The position numbers and the translations under genes are program-made. This document shows positions 45,455 through 57,100 of a DNA stretch of 64,000 nucleotides, piece after piece. The notes beneath the pieces are model-generated. The model did not search any database. It was not told the origin of the DNA and saw only the letters and a list, made by a program, of their open reading frames with translations. Numbering within the stretch: position 1 is the stretch's first letter; every line of letters begins with the position of its first letter. The DNA is from Erodium maritimum (lineage: Eukaryota > Streptophyta > Magnoliopsida > Geraniales > Geraniaceae): assembly GCA_963921825.1 (NCBI GenBank), contig OY997593.1, forward strand, positions 68,246,039 through 68,310,038. The letters run 5' to 3'.

Positions 45455-48400
45455 GTGTGATGAGAGGTATATCGATGTGGAGATCAAGGGCCCGACTGGG
45501 GACGGATTTCGTTTCACGGGAGTTTATGGGGAGGCGAATCGGGTATTGCGTTGGTAGACTTGGGAGATGATTCGAACCCTAGGGGCACGGACGGGGGCAT
45601 CGCATAGGTGGCTTATGATGGGGGATTTTAATGGGATCCTGAGAAATAAGGAGAAACGAGGTGGTCGTCGGTATCCGGAACGATTGATAGCGGGATTTCG
45701 TAGTGCAATGCGGGATGTGGGTATCCAGGATCTGCCGCTTCAAGGGTATGGATATACTTGGCACAGTGGGAGCGAAACGGAGACGAGAATGGCAGTGCAG
45801 TTGGACAGAGCACTGATGTCGCGGACTATGCGCGCAATGTGGCCGGATGCGCACTTGGCTAACCTGGGTATCTCCACGTCTGACCATCTGCCTATCATGG
45901 TGGATTCGGATAGGCGGGTGGAACCGGTGGGGTCTAGACATTTTCGATTCGAAAATATCTGGGCGGAGGACCCGGAATGTGGGCATTTGATACAGGCACG
46001 GTGGGGTGCTCCGGGGGACAGGGATATTGGCTCCAAAATACGTGAGACGGGCACTGAGCTGGAGGTCTGGGGTAAGGAGGTGTACAATGCGCTAGCCCGT
46101 AAGATCGCAAGGTATGAAAAGGATATGTTGTGGCTAAATGGCCGAGAGGATCGTACGAGTATCAGGCGACGTAGAGCGCTGCAGAAACTCTATGTCAATG
46201 CGCTGGAACAGAAGGGTGAGTTCTGGAGACAACGTGCCAAGCAACACTGGCTCACGGACAGTGACCAGAATACGAAGTTCTTCCAGGCATCAGCGTCGCA
46301 GAGGAAGAATATCAATAACGTGTCGGAATTACGGGATGGGGACGGGAACGTCCTAACCTGGGAGTCGGGTTTGGGCGACCATATCCTGGAGTTCTATAAA
46401 ACCTTGTCCCGAAGGACAAGGGGGGATAGGGCCAACTTTCTGAGATTTCGTCAGCAGCTGACGGAGGTGCAAAACAGAGTGTTGATGGGGGAGGTAACAT
46501 CGCCTGAAGTGCGGGATGCGACTTTCTCTATGGGGCCTAATAAGTCGCCAGGTCCGGACGACCTGAACCCTCTCTTCTACCAGAAGTATTGGGGAACGGT
46601 GGGAGAGGATGTGACCCGATGGGTACGCAGGACCTTCTCGGGGGAGGAGATTCCGAAGGAGCTGAACAACACGATGCTAGTATTGATACCGAAGGTGGAG
46701 TGTCCGATGTCGTTGAAGGATCTCCGACCAATTGCGTTGTGTAATGTGGTATTCAAGGTGGTCTCAAAGGTGTCCGTAAACAGGCTAAAAGGGCTATTGG
46801 ATGGGCTGATTTCAGAGTCCCAAGGGGCGTTTGTGCCTGGTAGGTCGATACAGGACAATATAATCCTGTCTCACGAAACGTTACAATACCTCAAGAATAA
46901 ACGACAGGGGAAAGAGGGGTGGGCGGCGTTGAAGCTAGATATGAGTAAGGCTTATGATAGGGTGGAGTGGGGCTTCTTATGGGACATAATGAGGGGTTTT
47001 GGCTTCGGTGAAGAGTGGATCTCTCTTGTTCGTCGGTGTACGCACTCCGTAACTTACAATATAGTGGCAGGAAGTTAGCAGGCGGGGTTTGTCCAACCGG
47101 AGAGAGGTATTAGACAGGGGGATCCTTTATCTCCCTACTTGTTCCTCTTTTGTATGGAAGGGTTTTCCCGTCTTCTCCAGGGAGCTGAGAGTATGGGGAA
47201 ATACATGGGGTACGGGTGGCTAACGGGGCACCGACATTAACACACCTCTTTTTTTGCTGATGACTGCTATGTCTATTACAAGGCAACTCCGGAGGAGATG
47301 ACTCGCCTGAGAAATCTCCTTCGGATGTTTGAGGAGGCGTCCGGACAGGTGGTGAACCAGGCCAAATCGTCTTTGTTCTTTAGCCATAACACACCGGAGT
47401 ATAGGAGGGTGGAAGGAGTGCAGATCTTGGGAATTACGGAGTCGGATACCCCGTCCCCATATCTAGGGGTCCCGAACATGATGGGAAGGAGTCGGAAGCA
47501 GGGTTTGCAATATGTACTGGATAGGGTCCTACGTCGGATACACAGGTCGGACGGGAAGCTATTGAATGGTGCGGGGAAGGAGGTGTTAGTCAAGTCGGTA
47601 CTTCAGGAAATTACCACCTATACGATGAGTGTTATGAGGATACCTAGAGGGATCCTGGATCAGATGAATGTGGCTCTTGCTCGGTTCTGGTGGAAATCAG
47701 CTGGTCCGGACGGGAAAGGGGTTATATGGCAGTCTTGGATGAATATGGCGCGGCCAAAGGAGGAAGGAGGTTTGGGTTTTAAGAATCTGTATGAGTTTAA
47801 TTCTGCCCTGCTGGGTAAACAGTTGTGGAAACTCATAACGGAGGAGGACAGTCTAGTGGCTCAGGTTTTGAAGGACAAATATTACCCAAGGTCATCAGTG
47901 TTAGAGGCAGTTCGAAAACAGAATCAGAGCTACGTCTGGCAAAGTATCTTGTCGGAACAGGAGATGGTCAAGAGCCGGGCCCGGAGGTCGATCGGACTAG
48001 GTACGGGCACGGTGATGAGCGCACACCCTTGGCTCACAGGGGTGGAGGCCAGAGTACAGTCGGCAGGCCCGGGAGTGGAGGGGAAGCTGGTATCAGATCT
48101 AATGAGATCGGGTGAGAGAAGGCGGGACGTGGAGAAAATTGGTACACTGTTCAGCCCGGAGGACCAGAAGGCTATAATGGCGGTCCCGATAAGTAGGACG
48201 GCTGCACAGGACTCCTGGTACTGGGCAGGGGACTATTTGGGCCAATACATAGTCAAGTCGGCATATAGTATGAGTCAGCAAGATCAGGCGACTTTCCAGG
48301 CCCAGCTGGGAATCTGGTCGGCTATTTGGAAGCTGGAGGTGTTGCCGAAGGTAAAGTCTTTTTTGTGGCGTACTTGCTCAGGATGTTTGCAGGTGGCTGT

Positions 48401-49301
48401 TAATCTGAGACGTCGGCATGTGGATATGGTGGCGACATGCCCGGTCTGCGCCGGGGAGGAGGAATCGGCTCTCCACCTGCTGGTTCATTGCCTGGTGGCT
48501 GCGCAGTGCTGGGCGAAATCAGGATTGAACCTCCCCCGAGAGGCCCAGACGATAGTACAATGGGTGCATGACACGTTGAGTATCAACCCCCAGCAAGTGG
48601 GGGATTGATAGGATGTATATTGTGGGAGGTGTGGAAGGCTAGGAACAAAGTGGTATGGGAGAATGTAACTCAACCAGCAGCCATCATCTTTCAGACAACA
48701 TTCCATCTACAGGCAGGATGGATGGAGGCCAGGAAGTGAAAACTACAGGTACAGGCGGCTCCCCGCCATGCTGGAGTACAGGCGGCAGAAGTGTGGGAAC
48801 ATCCCCCGCAAGAGGCATGGGCCATAAACACAGATGGAGCTTTGTTTGTGGCGGCAGACAAAGTAGGAACATGATGGATATGTAGGGACGATAGGGGCCA
48901 ACTTAGGGACGTCCGGTCCACATCATTCCATGGTGCTCAGAACCCGGGGCTGGTGGAAGCCTATGCGATCCGGGAGGCGCTCACGTGGCTTCAACAACAT
49001 CCTCGCCAGAGGGCTGTAGTTCGGAGCGACTGCAAGGTCATAGTGGATATGATCAGACGAGGTGGGAATCTGCTCTCCCCTCTGGAACGATCGTCACAGA
49101 TTGTAACTCCCTTTTATCTACACTCGAGTGCGTGCAGCTCGAATTTGTAAAACGGACAGCGAACAAAGCAGCTCACTAGCTTGCCAGGACGGCTTGTTCT
49201 AACCCTGTCTGGAACTGGCAAGGGGGTCATGTCCCCGAACCTCTTCAAAACATCATATTTGCCGATATTTAAATAAAATCTCATATTATTTCAAAAAAAA
49301 A
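45455..49301 (+). mobile_element. 5'-truncated LINE with target duplication
   Basis: Flanked by a 10-bp duplication AACTACCGTT at 45445-45454 and 49302-49311. The right end carries a poly(A) tail (49293-49301) after an AATAAA motif at 49272. The left end starts inside the endonuclease domain, as expected from incomplete reverse transcription. It is the only element in the window with reverse transcriptase. Confidence 0.9.
45460..49260 (+). pseudogene. LINE ORF2: endonuclease, reverse transcriptase, RNase H relic
   Basis: In order: C-terminal half of an apurinic-type endonuclease (MGDFNGI, SDHLPI; about 45570-45910), then reverse transcriptase (NKSPGPDD near 46540, KLDMSKAYDRVEW near 46935, RQGDPLSP near 47115, FADD near 47255), then a zinc-binding zf-RVT module with CPVC and HLLVHC (48440-48490), then an RNase H-like domain starting INTDGA (about 48825). 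It is dead. In-frame stops occur at about 45556, 47077 and 47239 and at 48606. A frameshift lies near 48600, and more stops follow in RNase H. Between the stops, frames of 503 and 436 codons survive, so decay is recent to moderate. Confidence 0.9.
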
Positions 49302-49311
49302 AACTACCGTT

Positions 49312-51068
49312 TAAATTCTTTACATTAATCAATTTCATGATTAAAAAGCTACGCCCAAATGTTTCTCTTATTCTCTCCATATAACGCGTCGTCTTTTTGC
49401 TTTACGTCACCATTGTCATCTACTGTCGTCTTCGTCCACTATTCGCCGACTACATCACTCTGCTGCACCATTCAGCCCACAACAGTCGCCACCATTCACC
49501 AGAACAATCGGATCTGGCAAGAAGTGCAACTCGTCAAACAACCTATCGTCCATGCCCGTTTTTCGATGATCCCCCCTGCTCTCTGCCGCCGCCGCCGCCA
49601 GCGCGCCTCCTTCCTACTACACACCGCCTACTACAAGGATTCATGCCCCACTGCCTCCATCAAAATATGGAGACGAATCCGGTCGAGATACGCCCAAATC
49701 CGCCCTTACCAAATTCGTCTAAATTCGAGACAATTACTATCGAGTTGGTTCCGAACCAAGCATCTACGGAGGACGAGGCTTACACTAGGGTTATCCGTCG
49801 ATTTGGTTCTAGACAGTCACTGTCGATTTGTTTTCGAAACAGATCTATTAAAAGGATTGTAACCGCTAATCGGGCTTCAAATGCAGAAGCTAACGACGAA
49901 TACAATTTATCTCGTCCTATCATTGAAGATAGGGCATTCAGATATATCCACACGATGGTGCTACCTTTGTCGATTGGTTCTCTATCGAAAAAACTCACCA
50001 AGCTACTCAGGTCGATGACATGCTGCCCAACGATTCTCTTGAGTATTTTGTGGATGGCATAACAAATGGAAGGGGCGTTATTGAGGACAACGTCGCCGAT
50101 GTGGGTGATGTTGAATAATTAATAATGATAGTTGTAATGGCCCCAGGAACATCGATTAACCAGGAATCGCCTCTGAAACTCCATACTTTCGCCTTTATGG
50201 AAAAGAAGGTCAATCTCGTTGGTCACGAAGAGAATATCGCAAGAGGTGACTGGATTTTGTCCCATCTACCACCCGAAGTAATCAAGGGGACTCAACAGTC
50301 GAATGATTTGAGACCATGCACTCGATCCCTTGTTGCTTACGACAATCAGGAGAGGTTTGCTACGCAACCTCGATAGACCAAATGACGCAATGGACGAGCA
50401 ACGAGGAGTGTATGAGGATACACACCTCGTCCTGCAAAGGTCGGACCTTAACCGACATCCTGATTCCCCCATTCCCCGGAGTTCTCCATGGATGCCTGCT
50501 CCGCATTCAATCCCATATCACTCGGGACAAGCATTTTCAGGTTGAGTTAAAACATGATTACCGTCAACTACAACAACTAGTAGGAACCTGTCTCTTTTTT
50601 TTTTATCTCCTAGTATTACCGAGTGTTATGTTATAGGGTTGAGTGTTTTATACCTATAAGCTACAGGTTAAAACAAAGTCTTACTCTTTTAATTTTCTAC
50701 CTCTTATTTTTTGCCCTTTTAATTTTCTACCTCTTATCTTACTCTCAGTGGTGATGGTCTACTTGTAGTTCGATTTCGTATCGTTAAAAATTCTACTAGC
50801 TGCTTATCCGAACCCCTTCCGGGGATTCTGGTTTTTGATGCTGAATAATATACCACAAACTTTTACAACAAAAAAAATGATTTAAAGAAGATTACTTCTG
50901 TAACCAAGGAGGAAAAAAAACATGGTCTTGAAACACAGACAAGTCACCATTTTTCTACTATATTCATAGACACATACATTTGTACACTTGTGTTCATGAT
51001 CATAGAAGTAACTTCATCCTCAGACCTGTCATAACCTCCCAAATGTTGTTTCTATATGAGAATTGAAA
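49312..51068. other. Region with overlapping unrecognised frames
   Basis: Frames at 49359-49862 and 49397-50062 (plus) and at 50125-50376 and 50316-50636 (plus) overlap in different registers. A further stretch in a third register (about 49945-50118) ends at TGA/TAA near 50118. The DNA is GC-richer than intergenic DNA nearby, with a proline/CCG-rich part at 49575-49600. No family is recognised. It may be a decayed gene with frameshifts. From 50640 to 51068 there is AT-rich DNA and the likely 3' untranslated region of the FRS gene. Confidence 0.35.
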
Positions 51069-54000
51069 CTACTCTAGACCTACATTTCTATGCACAGAGG
51101 ACATATCTCTGGTAACCTGTGATGCAACCGGCTGATCTCTAACCCGACCCAACAAGACGGAAACCTGCTCAGTCGCAATCTCCAACCTCTCCTTAGACTT
51201 TGCAGATTCAGCCACCAGAGCCGAAACCATGACCTGCAACGACTGGATCCGTTCTTGATCAACAGAGAAGCTCCGGAGGAGTTTTGGGGAGGACATGTTG
51301 ATTCTGCGCCATCGGATTGGTAGGTACCTTTCTGGGATCTGGAAGCAATTCCCAGTTGAGAGCAGCCTCAGGGCGTGTCTGCAAAGTATCCCAGAGAACT
51401 CAAACTGGTGGCAACTGCAGCTCACGATGCCTTCATGTGGGGCCCAATAGACCTTTCGCCCTCCATCGAGCTTGCTATGGTGTCTGACCAGGAACCCGTC
51501 TTCAACCTCAAAGGATGCGTAGTGGGCTGCAAGAACAAGCTGTTCTTGCAGCTTGGAGAAGGCGTATGGAGTCAGGACTGAGGCAGCGTGTGATTCCATG
51601 GGAGCTCCGGTTTTTAGGCTGATATTTTGGATATTCTGCTGCATCGTCTGTTGTTCTGCAGCTTGATCTTTGAAATCTACAGCTACGGCAACCTGTGTGT
51701 GCAAAGTCAAGTAAGCAGCTGAAAATAGAAATCTTCGAGAATTGAATGGTCAAGGGAGCTTTCGGCATTTTTTGACAAACGGAGAAGGATAAATCTCTAT
51801 GGGATGATCGTCAAAAAGTGCACTAAAGTTTTGTCCACAAACGAAAACACACCTAAAGTTTTGTCCACACTTTTAGGGTGCACTAAAGTTTTGTCCATCG
51901 ACTTCCGTTATAAAAACGTAACAGGTTAATTGTCAGAAAACTACCCTAAAGTATTGCCCGCACAACTATAGAATGCATTATGAATTGCCCACACAACTTT
52001 ATAATGCATTATGTATTGCCCACAAATCTATTGAGTCCGCGAAGAACTGCCCAGACCATTCATTCTGAACATCCCTGTTACGTTTTTCTAACGGAAGTCA
52101 GTGGACAAAACTTTAGTGCACCCTAAAAGCGTGGACAAAACTTTAGGTGTGTTTTCGTTTGTGGACAAAACTTCAGTGCACTTTTTGACAATTAAGTGAT
52201 TCATGATTGATGATTCTATAGCCAATGCATTGCTATAATCAAACAGTAAAGTTATGTTTTCGATCAAAATGCACTAACTTTAAGTAACACTCAGTTGTGT
52301 TCAGTACTTCAGAGACAGTTACTTCATGGCATGGTTTATCAAATAATATCACGAGATAATTGCAGATAGCTATGATGAACCGTATGCCTTCTCCACTTTA
52401 CTATCCCCAGCTTTAAACTTTTACATCCAGCTACCTAAACTTATATACAAACAGATACACATATTTTTTTCGCCAAAAAAAAAATGAAAATGCCCTTGAC
52501 CCTAATCTAAAAAAAACATTTTGATTAGATGTAGAAAACGGTTGAGTACATGTAAAAAGACTCCATAAAAGACAAACAAACGGTTGAAATTAGGGTCAAG
52601 GGAATTTTTGTCAATTTTTGACGAAAAAGAGCTGTTAACGTTTTGAAAGTATAGGTAGCTGAATGTAATTTTTTTAATTAGGAGATATGTGCAAAAGGGG
52701 TATAGTTCACCATAACTATACGCAATTAACCCTAATATCATAGCAACAAGAAATTGAAGGGTTATGATTTCATGATTCCTCCATGCCTCAGGACATAAAT
52801 GCACACAGAGGCATAATAATAGGAGTGAATCACATACTTGTTCCACAAATTGTGCAAGCCGGGTTTGCGCACTCAAAAAGCGTTGAATGAAGGCATTGAT
52901 CGACTTTGACTGACCAGTAGAGGTCATTCCTGCAAAGAAATGGCTTTTCAAGAATGGCAATGCCCACTGAGAGCGCAATGCAAACAAGTTGAGTATGTGC
53001 CGGTTAGTATGGAGACCAAAAGAGTTGACTATGTCCCTCCATCCCAACTCAAAATCATCAATTGACTCCAAGTTATATAATCTGAAGAACTCAGCCTTCC
53101 AGTCATTATACCGTTCCCCCAAGACAGCATTGAACCATGATGGAAACTTTGCCACAATCATCCAAATGCAAAGCGCATGTTTAGTTGTTGGCATTTCCAT
53201 GGATATTGCTTCTTTGAGACACATATTCTGGTCAGTTAATATCGTTTCCGGAGCCTTCCCACTCATGAACCCTAGAAAGGCCTGATACAAAAGAAGACAG
53301 ATATACAAATTAGGCAAAGTATTGTTCTTTACCAAACATATGCAAGTAAAGAAGAGCTGCATGTAACATATATGGTGATAATTAATAGGTTAAGTACATA
53401 TAGCTATTGTGTGTATCACAAACGGTGGACAACTCTTTTATTTGTCAAAAATGACAAAATGACCTTGTTCCTAATCTAAAAAAATATACCATTTTTTTGT
53501 CTTTACTATTTTTAATAATTTTATCTTTTAAGGAGTCTTTCTGCATCTACTCAACCGTTTTCTACATCTAACCAAAATGTTTCAGGTAATTATGAACTCT
53601 TTTTTCAGATTAGGGTTAAGGGCGTTTTCGTCTTTTTCTAGATCAAAAAGAGCTGTGTACTTTTTGAAAGTTTAGGTAACTGGATGTAAAAAAATTTAAT
53701 TGGTGATTGTGTGCAAAATAAGCAATGACTATCTGCAACAAACCCTAGATTAATTGATGAAAATGTATTGTTTCCACTCACTTACCTTCAATGCCCACGA
53801 AAACGCTCTCGAATTTTCCTCCCGTAGAAGCACACACCCAAAGAAGCAAGGCATGCCATAATTGTTCACTCCAACCCATACTCCAAGTGGCATATCGAAA
53901 GCAGTCAAGCGATGAGTAGTATCAAAGACCACAGCATCCCCAAAGAACTCGTATGATTGGACCGACGAGGCATATGACCAAGCAATGTTCTCCAACCTGT

Positions 54001-54763
54001 TGTTTGAATCGACCGTGTACTCAAACTTGAAATTAGGGTCTTTCTCCTTAATGTTTCTGCACATTCTCAATAAATCAGTGCTCTCATCTTCAGGATCGAG
54101 TTTCTTGAGCGATTGCAGTAAATTCCTCACGTCCTTCTCAGTGAAAGGCAAAAACCCCGGCTCCACACACTTCTCAAGCTCCATTAACCTCATCATCTGC
54201 TGCACAGAAATCCCGGTCTTAGCAAACATAAGGATCCGGCTCTTGTCCGTGTCCGAGATTGTGCGGTATGCAGGAAGGAATCGAACTTGATTAGGCTCCA
54301 AGAGTTCGTGATTATGGTGGTTTACGAATCCCGTGACACGCCAATCTGGCAATCCTAAATCCATTGTCTTACTGATCCTCAAGAACGCTTGGCACCCACA
54401 TCTAGAGGACTTTCGATTCCTCCTAGGTTTATTGTCTGTTGAGGTTTTGACGGGGGTGTTCCCAGCACGGTGACAGACAAAGTAACGCCTTGTGAGGCCT
54501 TTCCCAACCCCGTCTTTGCCTTCTGTACGGTGACGCCTGATTGAGAATCCGGATCTTTTGGCAAACTCGGTATAGAATTCATAAGCAGCATCGTGAGTAG
54601 GAAATCTTTGTCCAAGATAAGGAATTGTGTCGTTGGTGGTTTCCAATGAAAGCCTGGTTTCATCAGGTGATTCCTCCGGGCTGCTGGTTTCATCAAAAGA
54701 CAAAGAACGGTAATCTGAGGGATTGTCATAAACTACAAAGATGTGTCCACCCTCTTCAGACAT
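51069..54763 (-). CDS. FAR1-RELATED SEQUENCE transcription factor (FRS10/11-like)
   Basis: Three exons on the minus strand, 53786-54763, 52838-53281 and 51069-51692, in exact phase, give 681 residues, close to the ~680 of Arabidopsis FRS11 from memory. It has an N-terminal FAR1 DNA-binding domain (about 55-155) with the zinc-ligand pattern around CHRAG, RCGCQA and NHHNHEL. The MULE transposase-like core follows (VVFDTTHR, then ILTDQN in exon 2). A SWIM zinc finger, Cys566-x-Cys568-x9-Cys578-x-His580, completes it. FRS proteins are domesticated Mutator transposases acting as nuclear regulators in light and stress responses (family knowledge). Both coding introns and the leader intron hold inverted-repeat elements. 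A leader exon near 56361-56440 with donor GTACTT is predicted. Confidence 0.93.
51807..52192. mobile_element. Inverted-repeat element in FRS intron 2
   Basis: Two arms of about 115-120 bp, GTCAAAAAGTGCACT on the left and its complement on the right. Each repeats AAAGTTTTGTCCAC several times, and the loop is about 150 bp. The arms are nearly identical, so the copy is young. There is no coding sequence. Confidence 0.8.
52355..52733. mobile_element. MITE in FRS intron 2
   Basis: Ends: GATAATTGCAGATAGCTATG on the left and, reading inward from the right, GTTAATTGCGTATAGTTATG. The interior has TTAGGGTCAAGGG and AAAAAGAGCTGT motifs, shared with 53385-53746. Confidence 0.55.
53385..53746. mobile_element. 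MITE in FRS intron 1, relative of the 52355 copy
   Basis: Shares with 52355-52733 the interior phrases TTAGGGT-AAGGG and AAAAAGAGCTGT, plus TGAAAGTTTAGGTA, and an inward-reading right end GTTGCAGATAGTCATTG. The left end is more diverged. It lies in intron 1 (53282-53785). Confidence 0.5.
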
Positions 54764-54910
54764 TGTTGTCTTCTCATAAGCTCCAAAGTCCGATCATGCT
54801 TCAAGATAATTGAACAAAAAAAATCCAACGAATTAGCTCTACATCCAAGTAACAACATAAATATATGATTAGGATTTAGGCACGTGTTTCACACAAAAGG
54901 GTAAATGTTT

Positions 54911-55303
54911 GGGATAATTGCAAAAAAATACCCAGAGGTATTCATTTCTTGCAACTTTTAGCCCTATTCTTTGATAAAAATGACAATTTTACCCTTAGAA
55001 TTTAGATTTAAAAAATAAGAAGTAAAAAAATAGAAAATCCTAATTTTCACATCCCTTAATTTTCTTCCTCTTTTTACCATACAAAGAGTGAGAAATATAA
55101 TAAGTATGAAAATTTGGAGTTTTTTTTTTAATTATTATTTTTCAAATTTATATTTCCAAGGATAAAATCATAATTTTGAAACAAATTTATACAAAGTGCA
55201 ACAAAAAGCCAAGTTCAAAGCATTTTTTTGGGCAATTATCAAAGAAGAGAGCTACAAGTTGCAAAAAGTGAATACCTCAGAGTACTTTTTTGCATTCATC
55301 CCT
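54911..55303. mobile_element. MITE of the TTGCAAAAAGT family, FRS leader copy
   Basis: Left end GGGATAATTGCAAAAAAATA, right end TTTTTTGCATTCATCCC (inverted). The interior is AT-rich with CAAAGTGCAACAAAAAG. It is about 393 bp and lies in the predicted leader intron of the FRS gene. The copies at 60551 and 25522 are related. Confidence 0.7.
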
Positions 55304-55478
55304 ATATGTTATACCCTAAAAGGAAACTAGTCTAAAAGCTGGATGGAGAGATAGGAATCATCAGTAAGCAGAGATAATCGCTCGAATTCCTACTATGTTC
55401 ATGGAGGATATATTGGATAAGTTTCAAATCGATACTTATGTGCTCACAACATATCAACAGACAACGGCATTTCTTTTA

Positions 55479-55769
55479 GGGAAAACTTCTGGAAATGACT
55501 ATTATTCGACTTCGTAGTACAAGATATAACTATTGACTTTCTTGTCGTCCAAAAAACATGGTCCGGCAAACATGTTATCAAAAATCGTAATTTTCTGTCC
55601 AAAAACAAGAATATTTTGTCAAAAACACAGAATATTCCGTGTTTTTGGATAGAAAATTATGGTTTTTGATAATATATTTGTTGGACCATGTTTTTTTGGA
55701 CGACAAGAAAGTCAATAGTTATATCTTGCACTACGAAGTCGAATAATAGTCATTTCCTGGGGTTTCCCC
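55479..55769. mobile_element. Near-perfect inverted-repeat element in FRS leader
   Basis: Two arms of about 85-90 bp with almost full identity (both contain TATTATTCGACTTCGTAGT and TGACTTTCTTGTCGTCC). A loop of about 110 bp itself contains a smaller inverted repeat. The terminal bases are GGGAAAAC on the left and GGGGAAAC on the right read inward. Flanking TTTCTTTTA and ATTCTTTTT could be a decayed 9-bp duplication. Confidence 0.78.
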
Positions 55770-56360
55770 ATTCTTTTTCCAAACCCAAAACTCTAGTCAA
55801 TAAAACAAGATCAATGATGTCTACCTAACTAAGTACCCAAAACCCAACCCAACTACCTTAAACATTTCACCAAGACTCACCCTCTATCTTCAAAATCAAA
55901 TCCAGGTGGTTCATAGATGACAAAAACAGACACAACAACAACAATGTCTGAATATGAACTAAGACACATTTCAAAATCTGTCATTTTTTCCACCTCATCC
56001 TGAGTGAATCAAAAGACAAACACACTTCTATTAATAGAACAAGCACATTGCACCATTTAATCACATTTTAACATAAAATGAGGAAAACCCACGTCAAAAG
56101 CTTCGAATCATCCTCACAATTTCATCAGATTCCCATTTTACACACCCAGAAAAAGAAACCCACATCAATGCAACCATAAATATCGAACTACATTACGCAA
56201 ATTTAACGTTGCTCGTCGTCGGAAATGTGAAATCAATGCGATTGGTGATTAAAATAAATAAGCTTTCTTCTGAATCAGCAATCTTAAATTCCTCAATTTC
56301 TTCATTAATTCTCAGAGAGCGAGAAAAAAAGAGAGGAACAGAGGAAGAGAAGACAAGTAC

Positions 56361-56450
56361 CGTTCTTTCCAGCGTCGGAGATGATGGAGAGCGCGGGCTG
56401 AAACTGGGAAAGTTGGGGGCTAACCCTAATTTGCGCAGGGGGTGATGCGG
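56361..56450 (-). promoter_or_regulatory. Predicted FRS leader exon
   Basis: On the minus strand, CCGACGCTGGAAAGAACG is followed by GTACTTGTC, a plausible splice donor at 56360. GC-rich sequence upstream to about 56440 would be the leader exon. The acceptor next to the FRS start codon is not fixed. Confidence 0.4.
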
Positions 56451-56649
56451 ACTGTTATATACATCGTGCGCATTTTCTTATCTGACGCCTCATTTGTGTC
56501 CAAACAAGCCTGGTTTTCCGCTAGCTCGGGAAAGGTCTTAACTATACGTATGCCCAAACACCCTTCTTGTGTATTGAATCTATTGTTGTAGTTTCTTAAA
56601 ACGGTGCGTTTTGATCTAATGATGGATGTTGAATTGCTGATAGATTAAA

Positions 56650-57037
56650 GGGATAACCTTGTTTCCTAACCTTTACAAACGTTTCATTATCAGATCCTAA
56701 CTCAGGCCAATGTTTGGTCTCAATTCCTAACATAATAGGTTTGGAATTTTTCAGAAACTATAAAAAACCGTCTAAACTCACGATTCCGTCAACTCATCCA
56801 AGCGCTGACGTTGTTGGCATACATTACCCATGGTGCCTTCCTCGACGTTGAACTTATCCTCGTTCTCAAGAAACTGAACCCAATGCTCGACGAGTTGACG
56901 GAATCGTGAGTTTAGACGGCTTTTTATAGTTTCTGAGAAATTCCAAACCTATTATGTTAGGAATTGAGACCAAACGTTGGTCTGAGTTAGGATTTGATAA
57001 TGAAACGTTTGTAAAGGTTAGGAAACAAAGTTTTCCC
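56650..57037. mobile_element. MULE-type MITE with 9-bp target duplication
   Basis: A 388-bp element bounded by TAGATTAAA at 56641-56649 and 57038-57046. Its terminal inverted repeats of about 145 bp start GGGATAACCTTG on the left and GGGAAAACTTTG on the right. They continue almost identically (CTATAAAAAACCGTC, CTCACGATTCCGTC). A perfect 9-bp duplication and long inverted ends mark a Mutator-like non-autonomous element. Confidence 0.85.
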
Positions 57038-57100
57038 TAGATTAAACTAATTTAACTGTATTTATTTCAATTGAATAAAAAAGGTTAAAATTTAATTTTA

